From Bacteroidales bacterium CF (GTDB taxonomy: Bacteria > Bacteroidota > Bacteroidia > Bacteroidales > UBA932): 64,000 nucleotides of DNA. The notes under the pieces are model-generated. The model did not search any database, was not told the DNA's origin, and was given only the letters and a program-made list of their open reading frames with translations. The stretch spans positions 496,001-560,000 of the forward strand of contig CP006772.1 of the NCBI GenBank assembly GCA_000473305.1, read 5' to 3'. Shown one piece after another: positions 47,235 to 60,012 of the stretch. The translations under genes were made by a program, and so were the position numbers. Numbering within the stretch: the stretch's first letter is position 1; the number at the start of each line of letters is the position of its first letter.

Positions 47235-48374
47235 ATGGATTTTTCATTAACAAAAGAGCAAGTCCTGTTTTTGCAGATGATAAGGGAATTTGCCGAGAAA
47301 GAGGTAAAACCTATAGCTGCAGAAGTAGATGAAAATGAACGTTTCCCTGAGGAGACGGTTAAGAAAATGGCAAAGTTGGGTATTATGGGTATTCCCTTTC
47401 CTTTAGAGTATGGAGGAGCCGGGGGAGATAATATCCTATATTCAATGGCAGTAGAGGAACTTTCAAGAGTGTGCGGAACTACCGGAGTAATAGTATCAGC
47501 CCATACGTCTCTGTGCGCTGCACCTATTTATGAATTCGGTACAGAAGAGCAAAAGACCAAATACCTTCCAAAATTATGTTCCGGAGAGTGGATCGGAGCT
47601 TTCGGTCTGACAGAACCAAACGCAGGTACTGATGCCTCTGCTCAGCAGACAACAGCAATCCTTGACGGGGATCATTATATCCTGAATGGAAGCAAGATCT
47701 TTATAACAAATGCCGGCTATGCGCATGTCTATATAATAATGGCCATGACTGACAGATCTCAGGGAACAAGAGGTATCTCGGCCTTTATAGTCGAGAGCGG
47801 TACTCCGGGATTTTCAATAGGAAAAAAGGAGAAAAAACTTGGTATCAGAGGTTCTGCCACTAGTGAACTCATATTTGAAAATTGCAGGATTCCTAAAGAA
47901 AATCTTATGGGAAAGCTTGGAGGCGGATTTGGGATAGCCATGAAGACTCTTGACGGAGGGCGTATTGGCATTGCTTCTCAGGCATTGGGAATAGCTCAGG
48001 GTGCTATGGATGAGACAGTAAAATATGTAAAGGAAAGGAAGCAGTTCGGAAGGCAATTGGGACAGTTTCAGAACACCCAATTTCAACTTGCAGATCTCGA
48101 CACAAAAATAGAAGCATCACGTTGGCTTGTCAGATATGCTGCTTTCAAAAAGGATCAAAAGCAGAACTATTCTGCTGATGCTGCAAGGGCAAAGCTTTTT
48201 GCAGCTGAGACAGCAATGGAGATGACAGTAAAGGCTGTGCAGTTCCATGGTGGATACGGCTACACAAGAGAGTATCCGGTAGAGAGAATGATGAGAGATG
48301 CAAAGATTACAGAGATCTACGAAGGCACCTCAGAGGTACAGAGAATGGTGATTGCGGCAGCTTTGTTAAAATAA
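47235..48374 (+). CDS. Acyl-CoA dehydrogenase, butyryl-CoA dehydrogenase type
   Basis: FAD flavoprotein of 379 residues that desaturates, or in fermenters reduces, short-chain acyl/enoyl-CoA and exchanges electrons with ETF. The catalytic base Glu363 is in EIYEGTSEVQ, and the FAD/acyl motifs FGLTEPNAGTDASA and GTRGISAFIVE are intact. The gene lies directly before etfB and etfA, the order seen in clostridial bcd-etfB-etfA clusters, which suggests butyrate- or propionate-type metabolism. Its own start has no Shine-Dalgarno. crt, hbd and thl genes are not in the window. Confidence 0.92.
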   Translation: MDFSLTKEQVLFLQMIREFAEKEVKPIAAEVDENERFPEETVKKMAKLGIMGIPFPLEYGGAGGDNILYSMAVEELSRVCGTTGVIVSAHTSLCAAPIYEFGTEEQKTKYLPKLCSGEWIGAFGLTEPNAGTDASAQQTTAILDGDHYILNGSKIFITNAGYAHVYIIMAMTDRSQGTRGISAFIVESGTPGFSIGKKEKKLGIRGSATSELIFENCRIPKENLMGKLGGGFGIAMKTLDGGRIGIASQALGIAQGAMDETVKYVKERKQFGRQLGQFQNTQFQLADLDTKIEASRWLVRYAAFKKDQKQNYSADAARAKLFAAETAMEMTVKAVQFHGGYGYTREYPVERMMRDAKITEIYEGTSEVQRMVIAAALLK

Positions 48375-48380
48375 AGGAGG
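48373..48380 (+). promoter_or_regulatory. Perfect Shine-Dalgarno of etfB
   Basis: AAAGGAGG ending 4 nt before the etfB ATG and overlapping the stop codon of the upstream gene. Genes elsewhere in the window lack such sites. Confidence 0.85.
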
Positions 48381-48384
48381 AGAT

Positions 48385-49167
48385 ATGAATATAGTAGTTT
48401 GTATTAAGCAAGTTCCCGACACAACTGAGATCAGGCTGAATCCTGAGACAGGGACTATGATCAGAGACGGTGTGCCAAGTATAATGAATCCGGATGACAA
48501 AAGTGGTCTGGAGGTGGCACTTGAGCTTAAGGATAAATATGATGCCCATATTACCGTTATAACAATGGGACCGGCTCATGCTGACGATATTTTGAGAGAA
48601 GCATTTGCAATGGGGGCAGACAGAGCAATATTGTTGACCGACAGAAAATTTGCCGGTGCCGATACACTTGCAACGTCACGTGCCCTTGCAGGAGCTCTTA
48701 AAAAGTTGAAATACGACCTCATAATAACAGGAAGACAGGCTATCGACGGAGACACAGCTCAGGTTGGACCTCAGATTGCGGAACACCTGGATCTTCCTCA
48801 GGTTACCTACGTAGAGGATCTTAAATACTCAAATCCGTCAACTTTTACTATTAAGAAATCGACAGAAGACGGTTACCAGATTGTAGAGGTGGATGCCCCG
48901 TGTCTTATCACCGTTCTCTCTTCTGCCAATAACCCGCGTTATATGTCAGTAGGAGGGATAATGGATGCATATAAGAAAGATGTTGAAGTATGGGGTTATA
49001 CTGATATCTGTATTGAAGAGGAAAATCTAGGACTTAAAGGCTCACCTACAAGAGTATACAAATCTTTCACAAAGGGGGCAAAAAGCTCCGGGCAGGTTTA
49101 CGAAGTTGAACCTACAAAGGCTGTGGAGATTATTGTTGAGAAATTAAAGGAGAAATTCATCATTTAA
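48385..49167 (+). CDS. etfB: Electron transfer flavoprotein, beta subunit
   Basis: 260 residues; N-terminal MNIVVCIKQVPDTTEIRL and the nucleotide motif region ITGRQAIDGDTAQVGPQIAEHL (near residue 115-135) identify EtfB of the group that pairs with acyl-CoA dehydrogenases. The pocket for a second flavin or AMP cannot be distinguished by eye, so bifurcation is not claimed. The start is fixed by a perfect Shine-Dalgarno. It lies 10 nt after the dehydrogenase and 12 nt before etfA. Confidence 0.95.
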   Translation: MNIVVCIKQVPDTTEIRLNPETGTMIRDGVPSIMNPDDKSGLEVALELKDKYDAHITVITMGPAHADDILREAFAMGADRAILLTDRKFAGADTLATSRALAGALKKLKYDLIITGRQAIDGDTAQVGPQIAEHLDLPQVTYVEDLKYSNPSTFTIKKSTEDGYQIVEVDAPCLITVLSSANNPRYMSVGGIMDAYKKDVEVWGYTDICIEEENLGLKGSPTRVYKSFTKGAKSSGQVYEVEPTKAVEIIVEKLKEKFII

Positions 49168-49174
49168 AGGAGGT
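49166..49174 (+). promoter_or_regulatory. Perfect Shine-Dalgarno of etfA
   Basis: AAAGGAGGT ending 5 nt before the etfA ATG and overlapping the etfB stop codon. Confidence 0.85.
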
Positions 49175-49179
49175 AAGAG

Positions 49180-50175
49180 ATGGACAAATCACAATATAAA
49201 GATATTTATGTCTTCGTAGAACAGCGGGAAGGGGTTATTCAGAATGTCGCATTCGAGCTCCTCACAAAAGCTGCTGAACTTGCATCAGTTTTGAACGAGA
49301 AGGTGTATGCCTTGCTGCTTGGTCACGGGGTCACCTCTCAGGCAAATGAGCTTATTGCTTATGGTGCTGATACCGTAATTTGTGTGGATTCTCCGGAACT
49401 CGAGGTATATTGCACTGAACCCTATGCTCAGGCAATAGACCATATTATTAAAGAGAAAAGACCTGCAATTGTCCTCATTGGAGCGACAACTATAGGAAGA
49501 GATCTCGGTCCGCGCCTTTCGGCTCGTATAGGTACCGGTCTGACAGCTGACTGTACAGCTCTCGAAATCTCTGAAGAGAGGAATCTTCTGATGACCAGAC
49601 CCGCTTTTGGTGGCAATTTAATGGCAACAATCGTATGCAAGGAACACAGGCCTCAAATGTCTACAGTAAGGCCCGGAGTGATGCTTAAAGGTGAAAGGAA
49701 CGATATGCGCAAGGGAGATATTGAGCATGTCACAGTAAATTTTGACAAGTCAAAGTTCCGGGTTAAGGTTCTCCAAAGTGTAAAGGAGGAGAAAAATCTT
49801 ATAGATATTACTGAGGCTAAGGTTTTGGTTTCAGGTGGAAGAGGTGTGGGAGATGCAGAGGGTTTCAGAAAGCTGGAAAAGCTAGCAGAGACCATAGGTG
49901 CCGAAGTATCTTCATCAAGAGCAATGGTTGATGCCGGAATTATTTCGCATGACAGACAGGTAGGGCAGACAGGCAAGACCGTTCGTCCGGATCTATATTT
50001 TGCAATTGGTATTTCAGGGGCTATCCAACATTTGGCAGGAATGGAGGAGTCAGATTATATAATTGCAATCAACAAAGACAAGGATGCGCCTATATTCCAA
50101 TGTGCGGATCTGGGTATTGTGGGTAACGCAAATCAGATAATACCATTGTTGACAGAGAAGCTCTCTTCCAAGTAG
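49180..50175 (+). CDS. etfA: Electron transfer flavoprotein, alpha subunit
   Basis: 331 residues. The FAD domain near the C-terminus shows VLVSGGRGVGDAEGF, SRAMVDAGII, VGQTGKTVRPDLYFAIGISGAIQHLAGM, the last being the family signature. The N-terminal part is the EtfA Rossmann-like domain. Forms a heterodimer with EtfB and delivers or accepts electrons for the adjacent dehydrogenase. A weak stem TCGGG / CCCGA follows at 50190-50211 and could end the transcript before the rRNA promoter. Confidence 0.95.
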   Translation: MDKSQYKDIYVFVEQREGVIQNVAFELLTKAAELASVLNEKVYALLLGHGVTSQANELIAYGADTVICVDSPELEVYCTEPYAQAIDHIIKEKRPAIVLIGATTIGRDLGPRLSARIGTGLTADCTALEISEERNLLMTRPAFGGNLMATIVCKEHRPQMSTVRPGVMLKGERNDMRKGDIEHVTVNFDKSKFRVKVLQSVKEEKNLIDITEAKVLVSGGRGVGDAEGFRKLEKLAETIGAEVSSSRAMVDAGIISHDRQVGQTGKTVRPDLYFAIGISGAIQHLAGMEESDYIIAINKDKDAPIFQCADLGIVGNANQIIPLLTEKLSSK

Positions 50176-50480
50176 CGTTTAGATTAGTGTCGGGCTCTAA
50201 AAATAACCCGAAAATTATTAGGCAGAGGCAAAGGGAGTTGCGCCCCGGGTAAGCAAATTCTTGAAAAATATTTTGAAATATTTTTGGATTGGAAGAGATA
50301 ATGTTTACCTTTGCACTCCCCAAACGAACGGGCCCTAGGGCAACGGGAATAAAGGGGAACGATCTTTGAAAGAATTGGAAGACAAGTACAACAATAAAGT
50401 ACAATAAAGAGTAGAGCGTTGATTCAATTTTGAGGAATGAATCGGAGTAGGGACAAGCTAAAAGTTTAAAAAATTTTTAC
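50176..50480 (+). other. Gap and leader before the complete rRNA operon
   Basis: 305 nt. It holds the weak stem after etfA, the rRNA promoter (50283-50313), and a leader that contains GATCTTTGAAAG at 50361, similar to the GTTCTTTGAAG box in the spacer and before the lone 23S. No gene. Confidence 0.7.
50283..50313 (+). promoter_or_regulatory. Promoter of the complete rRNA operon
   Basis: TTTG (50283-50286), 19-nt spacer, TACCTTTG (50306-50313): exact Bacteroidetes consensus and the same architecture as at 43534. Confidence 0.88.
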
Positions 50481-52003
<1,523 letters not shown>

Positions 52004-52297
52004 TGGAGCTGTTCACTACTTTAGCTCTGCTCTTTACGTCTTCCATTTTTATATAAAGCTTAGGCATGATATATTCATATATGGATGCACGTTGGGTTCA
52101 AGTCCCTGATAAGCTGCTGTCGGCCGAAAGGTTGGCACACGTTCTTTGAAGTTTTGAGAGAGATAAAGAGGTAAAGAAAAAAAGAGATAGAATGAGTAAG
52201 AATATGGAGACATAAACTGAAGATTCATCTCGAGCGAGGAAAAAATAAGATTGGGTCTGTTTAATTGAAAGATTAAGGGACTACAATTTCAAACTTA
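52004..52297 (+). other. 16S-23S spacer without tRNA genes
   Basis: About 294 nt. Bacteroidales spacers usually contain tRNA-Ile and tRNA-Ala; neither is here. GGGTTCAAGTCCC at 52094-52106 looks like a leftover T-arm and loop, with no acceptor or anticodon stem around it. GTTCTTTGAAG at 52141 starts the part shared with the leader of the lone 23S. Confidence 0.75.
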
Positions 52298-55173
<2,876 letters not shown>

Positions 55174-55308
55174 GAAAGCAGGGACTGCAGCCATGCAGTC
55201 CCCAGCGGAAAGCATACGCGTACTTCTTGTCTCTCTCTTTACATAAAATACCGCGAAAGCGAGCAAAATAATGGAGTCTTACAGCAATGTTAGACAACAA
55301 GCAAGCTT

Positions 55309-55418
<110 letters not shown>

Positions 55419-55423
55419 CTTTT

Positions 55424-55460
55424 AAAGGGTCCGATGAGAAATCATCGGACCCTTTTTTTT
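55424..55460 (+). terminator. Terminator of rRNA operon 2
   Basis: Stem AAAGGGTCCGATGA / TCATCGGACCCTTT with GAAA loop and a T-run. It has one more G-C pair than terminator 1, with the change made on both arms, so it was compensatory. Confidence 0.92.
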
Positions 55461-55464
55461 ATAT

Positions 55465-55599
55465 GGCTACCTGCTCGCCCGCTTGGCGAGCATAAGTGGG
55501 AGAACCGACGCCAGAAGCGAGAGCAGAGGGAAGCCTTGCTTCACTATGCCGAAGCGAGCAGGAGGAAATGCGAAGCATAATAGTAGCCGCCATCTTTTA
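55465..55599 (+). repeat. GC-rich insertion ending in a 5S 3'-end remnant
   Basis: Contains the perfect hairpin GCTCGCC-cgctt-GGCGAGC, a piece AAGTGGGAGA that equals the 5S positions before its last stem, then about 75 nt with GAAGCGAG / GCTTC repeats, and finally GTAGCCGCCATCTTTT (from 55584), equal to the 5S 3' end. This reads as a third 5S tail split by an inserted palindromic element. Confidence 0.6.
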
Positions 55600-55637
55600 A
55601 AGGTCCGATGATTGAATAATCATCGGACCTTTTTTGT
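55600..55637 (+). terminator. Third rRNA-type terminator
   Basis: AAAGGTCCGATGATT ... AATCATCGGACCTTT with a T-run, nearly the same as terminator 1 but with a longer stem and a different loop, followed by TTATATGGCTGCCTG as after unit 1. Confidence 0.88.
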
Positions 55638-55640
55638 TAT

Positions 55641-56032
55641 ATGGCTGCCTGCTACTTTGTATGCGGCTGCCTAAAAGAGTCAGATTTTGATTTTGTATTT
55701 CTTCTCAAAACAAAACTCTGATAAACAGATTTTCAAGCAACTTGCAAAATAGTTATCTTTGAATACTTGTATTAGAAGAGATGCTGCGTCATCAAATAAC
55801 AGCGGTGTAAATTTCGATAGAATATGGCAAGGCGTGGCATCGGATTATAGGTATGATTCTGCTACATCACGGGCTATTGCGGTTGATATAAGATATATAA
55901 TGTTTCTTCTTGATAAGTTTTCTCCTTCAAGATATATTGTAACTGAAATAGAGGAGGCGAATAGATAATATAATCATAGTATTCAGGATTAATTACTAAC
56001 TTCGAAGTAATTAAACACCAATAAATAAGATT
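55641..56032 (+). other. Gap before the SPFH gene
   Basis: 392 nt without a supported gene. TATCTTTG at 55754-55761 matches a -7 element. An open frame 55759-55968 has only a TTG start that falls inside this -7 element; its later part (SRAIAVDIRYIMFLLDKFSPSRY) looks protein-like and may be a gene remnant. GAACTGAAATAGAGGAGG near 55940 carries a Shine-Dalgarno-like string but no start follows. Nothing else is seen. Confidence 0.5.
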
Positions 56033-56908
56033 ATGAATACTTATGTTCTAGTTGCTATTATCGTGCTGTTCCTGTTTGCTGCAGGGATAAGGATTGTACG
56101 GCCTACTCACCGCGCTCTGATTGAGAGACTCGGTAAATATTACAAATTTGCCAATCCGGGATTTCACTGGATAATCCCGGTCATAGACAAATTATACAAG
56201 GTAAATGTGACTGAGAGGATGGTTGATGCCGAACCTCAGGAGATAATTACCAATGATAATCTTAATGCAAAGGTAGATGCCCAGGTATATTTCCGTGTAA
56301 AAGCCGACGAGGAGAGTGTTAAGGGATCTATATACAATGTAAACAATTTTCAATGGCAGATAGTAAACCTTGCCAGGACCACACTCAGAAATATTATAGG
56401 CACTCTTACCCTGAAGTCTGCTAACAGTGAAAGAGGAAAGATAAATGCAGATCTTTATAAAACATTGCATAACGAGACCAAAGAGTGGGGTATAGAGATA
56501 GTACGAACCGAACTGAAAGAGATAGAACCTCCGAAAGACGTTCAGGAGACAATGAACAAGGTTGTAAAGGCAGAAAACGAAAAAATTGCTGCTATAGATT
56601 CTGCTACAGCTGCAGAGACTGTCGCCGACGGTGTTAAACGTGCAAAAATCAAGGAGGCAGAGGGATACAAGCAATCAAAGATTCTTCACGCGGAGGGCGA
56701 GGCTGAGGCTATACGCCTTGTCAACGAAGCTGCTGACAAGTATTTCATCGGTAATGCCCAGTTGCTAAAGAGACTTGAGACGCTGGAAGGGGCACTGTCT
56801 GAAAATTCCAAAATAGTTGTTCCGACAGGAAGTGACCTGGTTAATATAATCGGCGACATGGCCGGTGTTAATGTCCTTCCATTGGAAAAAAAGAAGAAGT
56901 CTGAATAG
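56033..56908 (+). CDS. SPFH/stomatin-family membrane protein
   Basis: 291 residues: one N-terminal membrane anchor (residues 3-22), the SPFH/band-7 domain about 22-190 with RIVRPTHRALIERLGKYYKFANPG and the conserved ARTTLRNIIGTLTL, then a coiled-coil stretch rich in A, E and K (about 175-240). It belongs to the stomatin/paraslipin (QmcA-like) group that forms large cages in the membrane and often modulates FtsH-type proteolysis or membrane domains. No NfeD-type partner is adjacent. A single-gene unit by spacing. Confidence 0.9.
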   Translation: MNTYVLVAIIVLFLFAAGIRIVRPTHRALIERLGKYYKFANPGFHWIIPVIDKLYKVNVTERMVDAEPQEIITNDNLNAKVDAQVYFRVKADEESVKGSIYNVNNFQWQIVNLARTTLRNIIGTLTLKSANSERGKINADLYKTLHNETKEWGIEIVRTELKEIEPPKDVQETMNKVVKAENEKIAAIDSATAAETVADGVKRAKIKEAEGYKQSKILHAEGEAEAIRLVNEAADKYFIGNAQLLKRLETLEGALSENSKIVVPTGSDLVNIIGDMAGVNVLPLEKKKKSE

Positions 56909-56936
56909 TCTGATGGTGTGAGCGGTGCTTTTTTGT

Positions 56937-56944
56937 TATTTTTG
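56937..56944 (+). promoter_or_regulatory. -7 element of the GH3 gene
   Basis: TATTTTTG, full TAnnTTTG match, 27 nt before the GH3 ATG at 56972; no clear -33. Confidence 0.45.
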
Positions 56945-56971
56945 TCATCTTAAATAAATAAGATTGTAATA

Positions 56972-59212
56972 ATGAAAAAGTATTGGTTATTGTTAGCTTT
57001 GATTTTCCCGTTGTTTGCATCCGGACAGAGCAGGACGATTGCGGAGAGAGTTGATTCTGTCATGAATCTCATGACTCTGGAGGAGAAGATTGGTCAAATG
57101 AATCAATATAATGGAGATAAGAAAGCTACTGGTCCAATTTCTATAAATACAGACAAGGAGGGGCAGATAAAAAGCGGGATGGTTGGAAGCGTCCTTAACG
57201 TAAAAACTGTATTCAACACCCGTAAGATTCAGGAACTGGCCATGCAGTCACGCCTGAAAATTCCTCTTTTGTTCGGACTTGATGTTATTCACGGTTATCG
57301 TACAATTTTCCCTATTCCGCTTGCTGAAAGCTGCAGCTGGGATATGGCACTTATGGAGCTGGCTGCGAGGATTGCCGCAAAAGAGGCTTCGGCTTCAGGA
57401 ACACATTGGACATTTGCCCCGATGGTTGATATAGCCAGAGATCCAAGATGGGGACGGATAATGGAGGGGGCCGGTGAAGATACTTGGTACGGATCAAAAG
57501 TCGCTGCTGCCCGTGTGAAAGGATTCCAGGGTACAGGGCTTGGAAATTCAGATGCCGTTATGGCCTGTGCTAAACATTTTGCTGCCTATGGAGCTGCTCA
57601 GGGTGGACGTGATTACAACACGGTTGACCTGAGTGAGAGAGAGTTGCACGAAGTTTACCTCCCCCCGTTCAAGGCTGCGGTAGATGCAAATGTTGCGACA
57701 TTTATGAATGCCTTCAATACATTGAATGGTATTCCAGCTACAGGTAGTGCCATGTTACAACGAGTTTACCTTAAAGGTAAATGGCATTTCGGAGGGTTTG
57801 TTGTCAGTGACTGGGAGAGCATTGGAGAGATGATTCCTCACGGATATGCTGCTGACAAAAAAGAAGCTGCATTACTTGCCATTAAGGCAGGCTGCGATAT
57901 GGATATGCAAAGCCGCAGTTATATAGATAATCTTGCACAACTTGTAAGAGAGGGAAAAGTCGAAGAAAATCTTATTAATGATGCAGTCCGTAGAATTCTG
58001 ACTAAAAAGTTTGAAATGGGACTTTTCGATGACCCCTTCAGATTTTGTGATCCGGAAAGAGAGAAGAGTCAATGGAACAATCGGGAGAATCTCTATGTTG
58101 CCAGAGATGTGGCAAGGAAAAGCGCAGTATTGCTGAAAAACTCGGGAAACACTCTGCCAATAATTTCTAAAACAAATAAGATTGCATTAATAGGGCCCTT
58201 GGTAAAATCAAAATTCGACAATCTCGGATTTTGGAATATTTCATGGCCGGATGACTCTCTGAGAATTGTCTCTCTTTGGGACGGCATGGCAAATCGTGTC
58301 GGTAAAGAGCGCTTGCTTTATGCAAAGGGTTGCAACATTGAGGGTGAAGACGAGAGTGGATTTGAAGAGGCGGTAAGTGTTGCAAGGAAAGCTGATATTG
58401 TCATTGTGAGTGTGGGTGAGAAATTTGATATGAGTGGTGAGGGCAAGTGCAGAAGTAACCTTCATCTTCCAGGAGTTCAGGAGAAACTTGTAATGGAGCT
58501 TATAACCACGGGGAAACCGGTAATAGTTATGATTAGTGCCGGACGGCCTTTGATATTCAATACGATAGCAGAACATGCACATGCAATATTATACACTTGG
58601 TGGCTTGGTACAGAGGCGGGTAATGCAATGGCAGATATCCTGCTGGGTGATTATAATCCTTCAGGAAAGCTTACAGTAACATTTCCAAGGGCAGAGGGGC
58701 AGATACCGCTCAATTATAACCACCTGAACACGGGAAGGCCTGATGGAGAAAAAGCGATAAGCGGAGTAAACAAAATTTATAAATCCAACTATCTCGATAT
58801 ATCATCTTTGCCTCTCTATCCTTTCGGTTATGGCTTGAGCTATACAACTTTCAAATACGGAGAGTTAATGTTAAACACTCACAAACCAGCCGGAAATGAT
58901 ACACTGGAAGTGAGTATTGATGTGACAAATACCGGACAGTACCAAGGAGAAGAGATTGTTCAGCTCTATATAAGAGACATTGTTGCATCTGTTGCCAGAC
59001 CTGTTAAGGAGCTAAAAGGTTTTTCCAAAGTTATGTTAACTCCGGGCGAGACTAAAAGGGTAAAATTTATGCTGTCAAATGAGGATCTTAAGTTTTATGA
59101 CAGCAATCTCAATTATATATGGGAAGAGGGTGAATTTCAGGTTATGGTAGGTCCAAACTCAGCTGATCTGAAATCAGATAAAGTCGTATGGTGCAGGTCG
59201 TCGGCAAAATGA
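56972..59212 (+). CDS. bglX: GH3 beta-glucosidase, exported
   Basis: 746 residues with a signal peptide ending FASGQ, GH3 N-terminal TIM barrel with nucleophile Asp in VVSDWESIGEM near residue 280, GH3 C-terminal alpha/beta sandwich, and a fibronectin III-like C-terminal domain (about 650-735). The arrangement and length match E. coli periplasmic BglX. Removes beta-linked glucose from oligosaccharide ends. It lies 64 nt after the SPFH gene and is not part of the mannan locus, though it could act on glucomannan fragments. Confidence 0.93.
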   Translation: MKKYWLLLALIFPLFASGQSRTIAERVDSVMNLMTLEEKIGQMNQYNGDKKATGPISINTDKEGQIKSGMVGSVLNVKTVFNTRKIQELAMQSRLKIPLLFGLDVIHGYRTIFPIPLAESCSWDMALMELAARIAAKEASASGTHWTFAPMVDIARDPRWGRIMEGAGEDTWYGSKVAAARVKGFQGTGLGNSDAVMACAKHFAAYGAAQGGRDYNTVDLSERELHEVYLPPFKAAVDANVATFMNAFNTLNGIPATGSAMLQRVYLKGKWHFGGFVVSDWESIGEMIPHGYAADKKEAALLAIKAGCDMDMQSRSYIDNLAQLVREGKVEENLINDAVRRILTKKFEMGLFDDPFRFCDPEREKSQWNNRENLYVARDVARKSAVLLKNSGNTLPIISKTNKIALIGPLVKSKFDNLGFWNISWPDDSLRIVSLWDGMANRVGKERLLYAKGCNIEGEDESGFEEAVSVARKADIVIVSVGEKFDMSGEGKCRSNLHLPGVQEKLVMELITTGKPVIVMISAGRPLIFNTIAEHAHAILYTWWLGTEAGNAMADILLGDYNPSGKLTVTFPRAEGQIPLNYNHLNTGRPDGEKAISGVNKIYKSNYLDISSLPLYPFGYGLSYTTFKYGELMLNTHKPAGNDTLEVSIDVTNTGQYQGEEIVQLYIRDIVASVARPVKELKGFSKVMLTPGETKRVKFMLSNEDLKFYDSNLNYIWEEGEFQVMVGPNSADLKSDKVVWCRSSAK

Positions 59213-59307
59213 CCCATTTTGCAGATTTTTTTTGAAAACTAGAGAGTTAATACTCCTTTTTTATAAAAAGGTGAATATATTTACACATTAATAATCAAAG
59301 CAAGACT

Positions 59308-60012
59308 ATGAAAAAATCGGTACTACTGTTAATGATGCTCATGGCATCCGGACTGATGTCTGCTCAGGATGATTACAAGAGTTTCATGGATAGTGCCGGG
59401 GAGAACTCTGCGCTGTTCAAGGGTTATACCCCTGTATTGTACCGTTTTGTTCATACCGGGACCTATTACGCTTTTGAAAAGAGTTATCTTGATGGAGATG
59501 TTATTTATAATGGCAAGAGATACAGCGGAGTAAAGCTTAATCTCAACTCTCATCTTGATGAGCTGATTGTCTTCGATGTAAAAAGTAACAGATATGTGCA
59601 GCTAAATAAGAGCTATGTTGACACATTCACAATCGGCACGAGAAAATTTATCAACCTGATGGAGAGAGACAAGTCCGGAATGATTGATCCCGGTTATTAC
59701 CAGTTGCTTTACGATAACTCGGTATCTGTGTACAAGAAAATTGTAAAGGTGTACAGTGAAACAGTCAATCAGGAATACATAGCATCCAGTCGCGGTGTTA
59801 TTAAGAAATTTATCACTTCAGTTAAGTATTATCTTGTAAATTCCGATGGTACCTATGTGATAAAAAGAAAAAAAGACATTTTGGATCTCTATCCCGAAAT
59901 GAAGAAAGAGATAAGAAAACACATAAGAGTCAATGCTCTCTCTTTTAAAGAAGATACTATGGATGAAGCAATGGTTTCTGTTCTGTCATTTATTGATAAA
60001 AAACATGAATAA
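59308..60012 (+). CDS. Exported protein of unknown function, upstream of a TonB-dependent receptor
   Basis: 234 residues, signal peptide ending LMSAQ, then a mixed alpha/beta sequence with no motif I recognise (YTPVLYRFVHTGTYYAFEKSYLDG; regularly spaced Tyr and Lys). Its last 8 nt overlap the ATG of the following receptor gene, so they are coupled. Small exported proteins of this look commonly precede STN-type receptors in Bacteroidetes. Periplasmic by prediction; function unknown. Confidence 0.75.
   Translation: MKKSVLLLMMLMASGLMSAQDDYKSFMDSAGENSALFKGYTPVLYRFVHTGTYYAFEKSYLDGDVIYNGKRYSGVKLNLNSHLDELIVFDVKSNRYVQLNKSYVDTFTIGTRKFINLMERDKSGMIDPGYYQLLYDNSVSVYKKIVKVYSETVNQEYIASSRGVIKKFITSVKYYLVNSDGTYVIKRKKDILDLYPEMKKEIRKHIRVNALSFKEDTMDEAMVSVLSFIDKKHE

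Noticed and set aside
50190-50211. Terminator of the etfBA operon
   Set aside because: The stem is only 5 bp with a 12-nt loop and a poor T-run; too weak to call as a feature.
52085-52115. tRNA gene in the 16S-23S spacer
   Set aside because: Only a T-arm-like string is present; no D-arm, anticodon arm or acceptor pairing could be drawn.
55759-55968. 69-codon open frame between the rRNA operon and the SPFH gene
   Set aside because: Its only start is a TTG inside a -7 promoter element; no internal ATG until near the end. Kept only as a possible gene remnant in the gap description.
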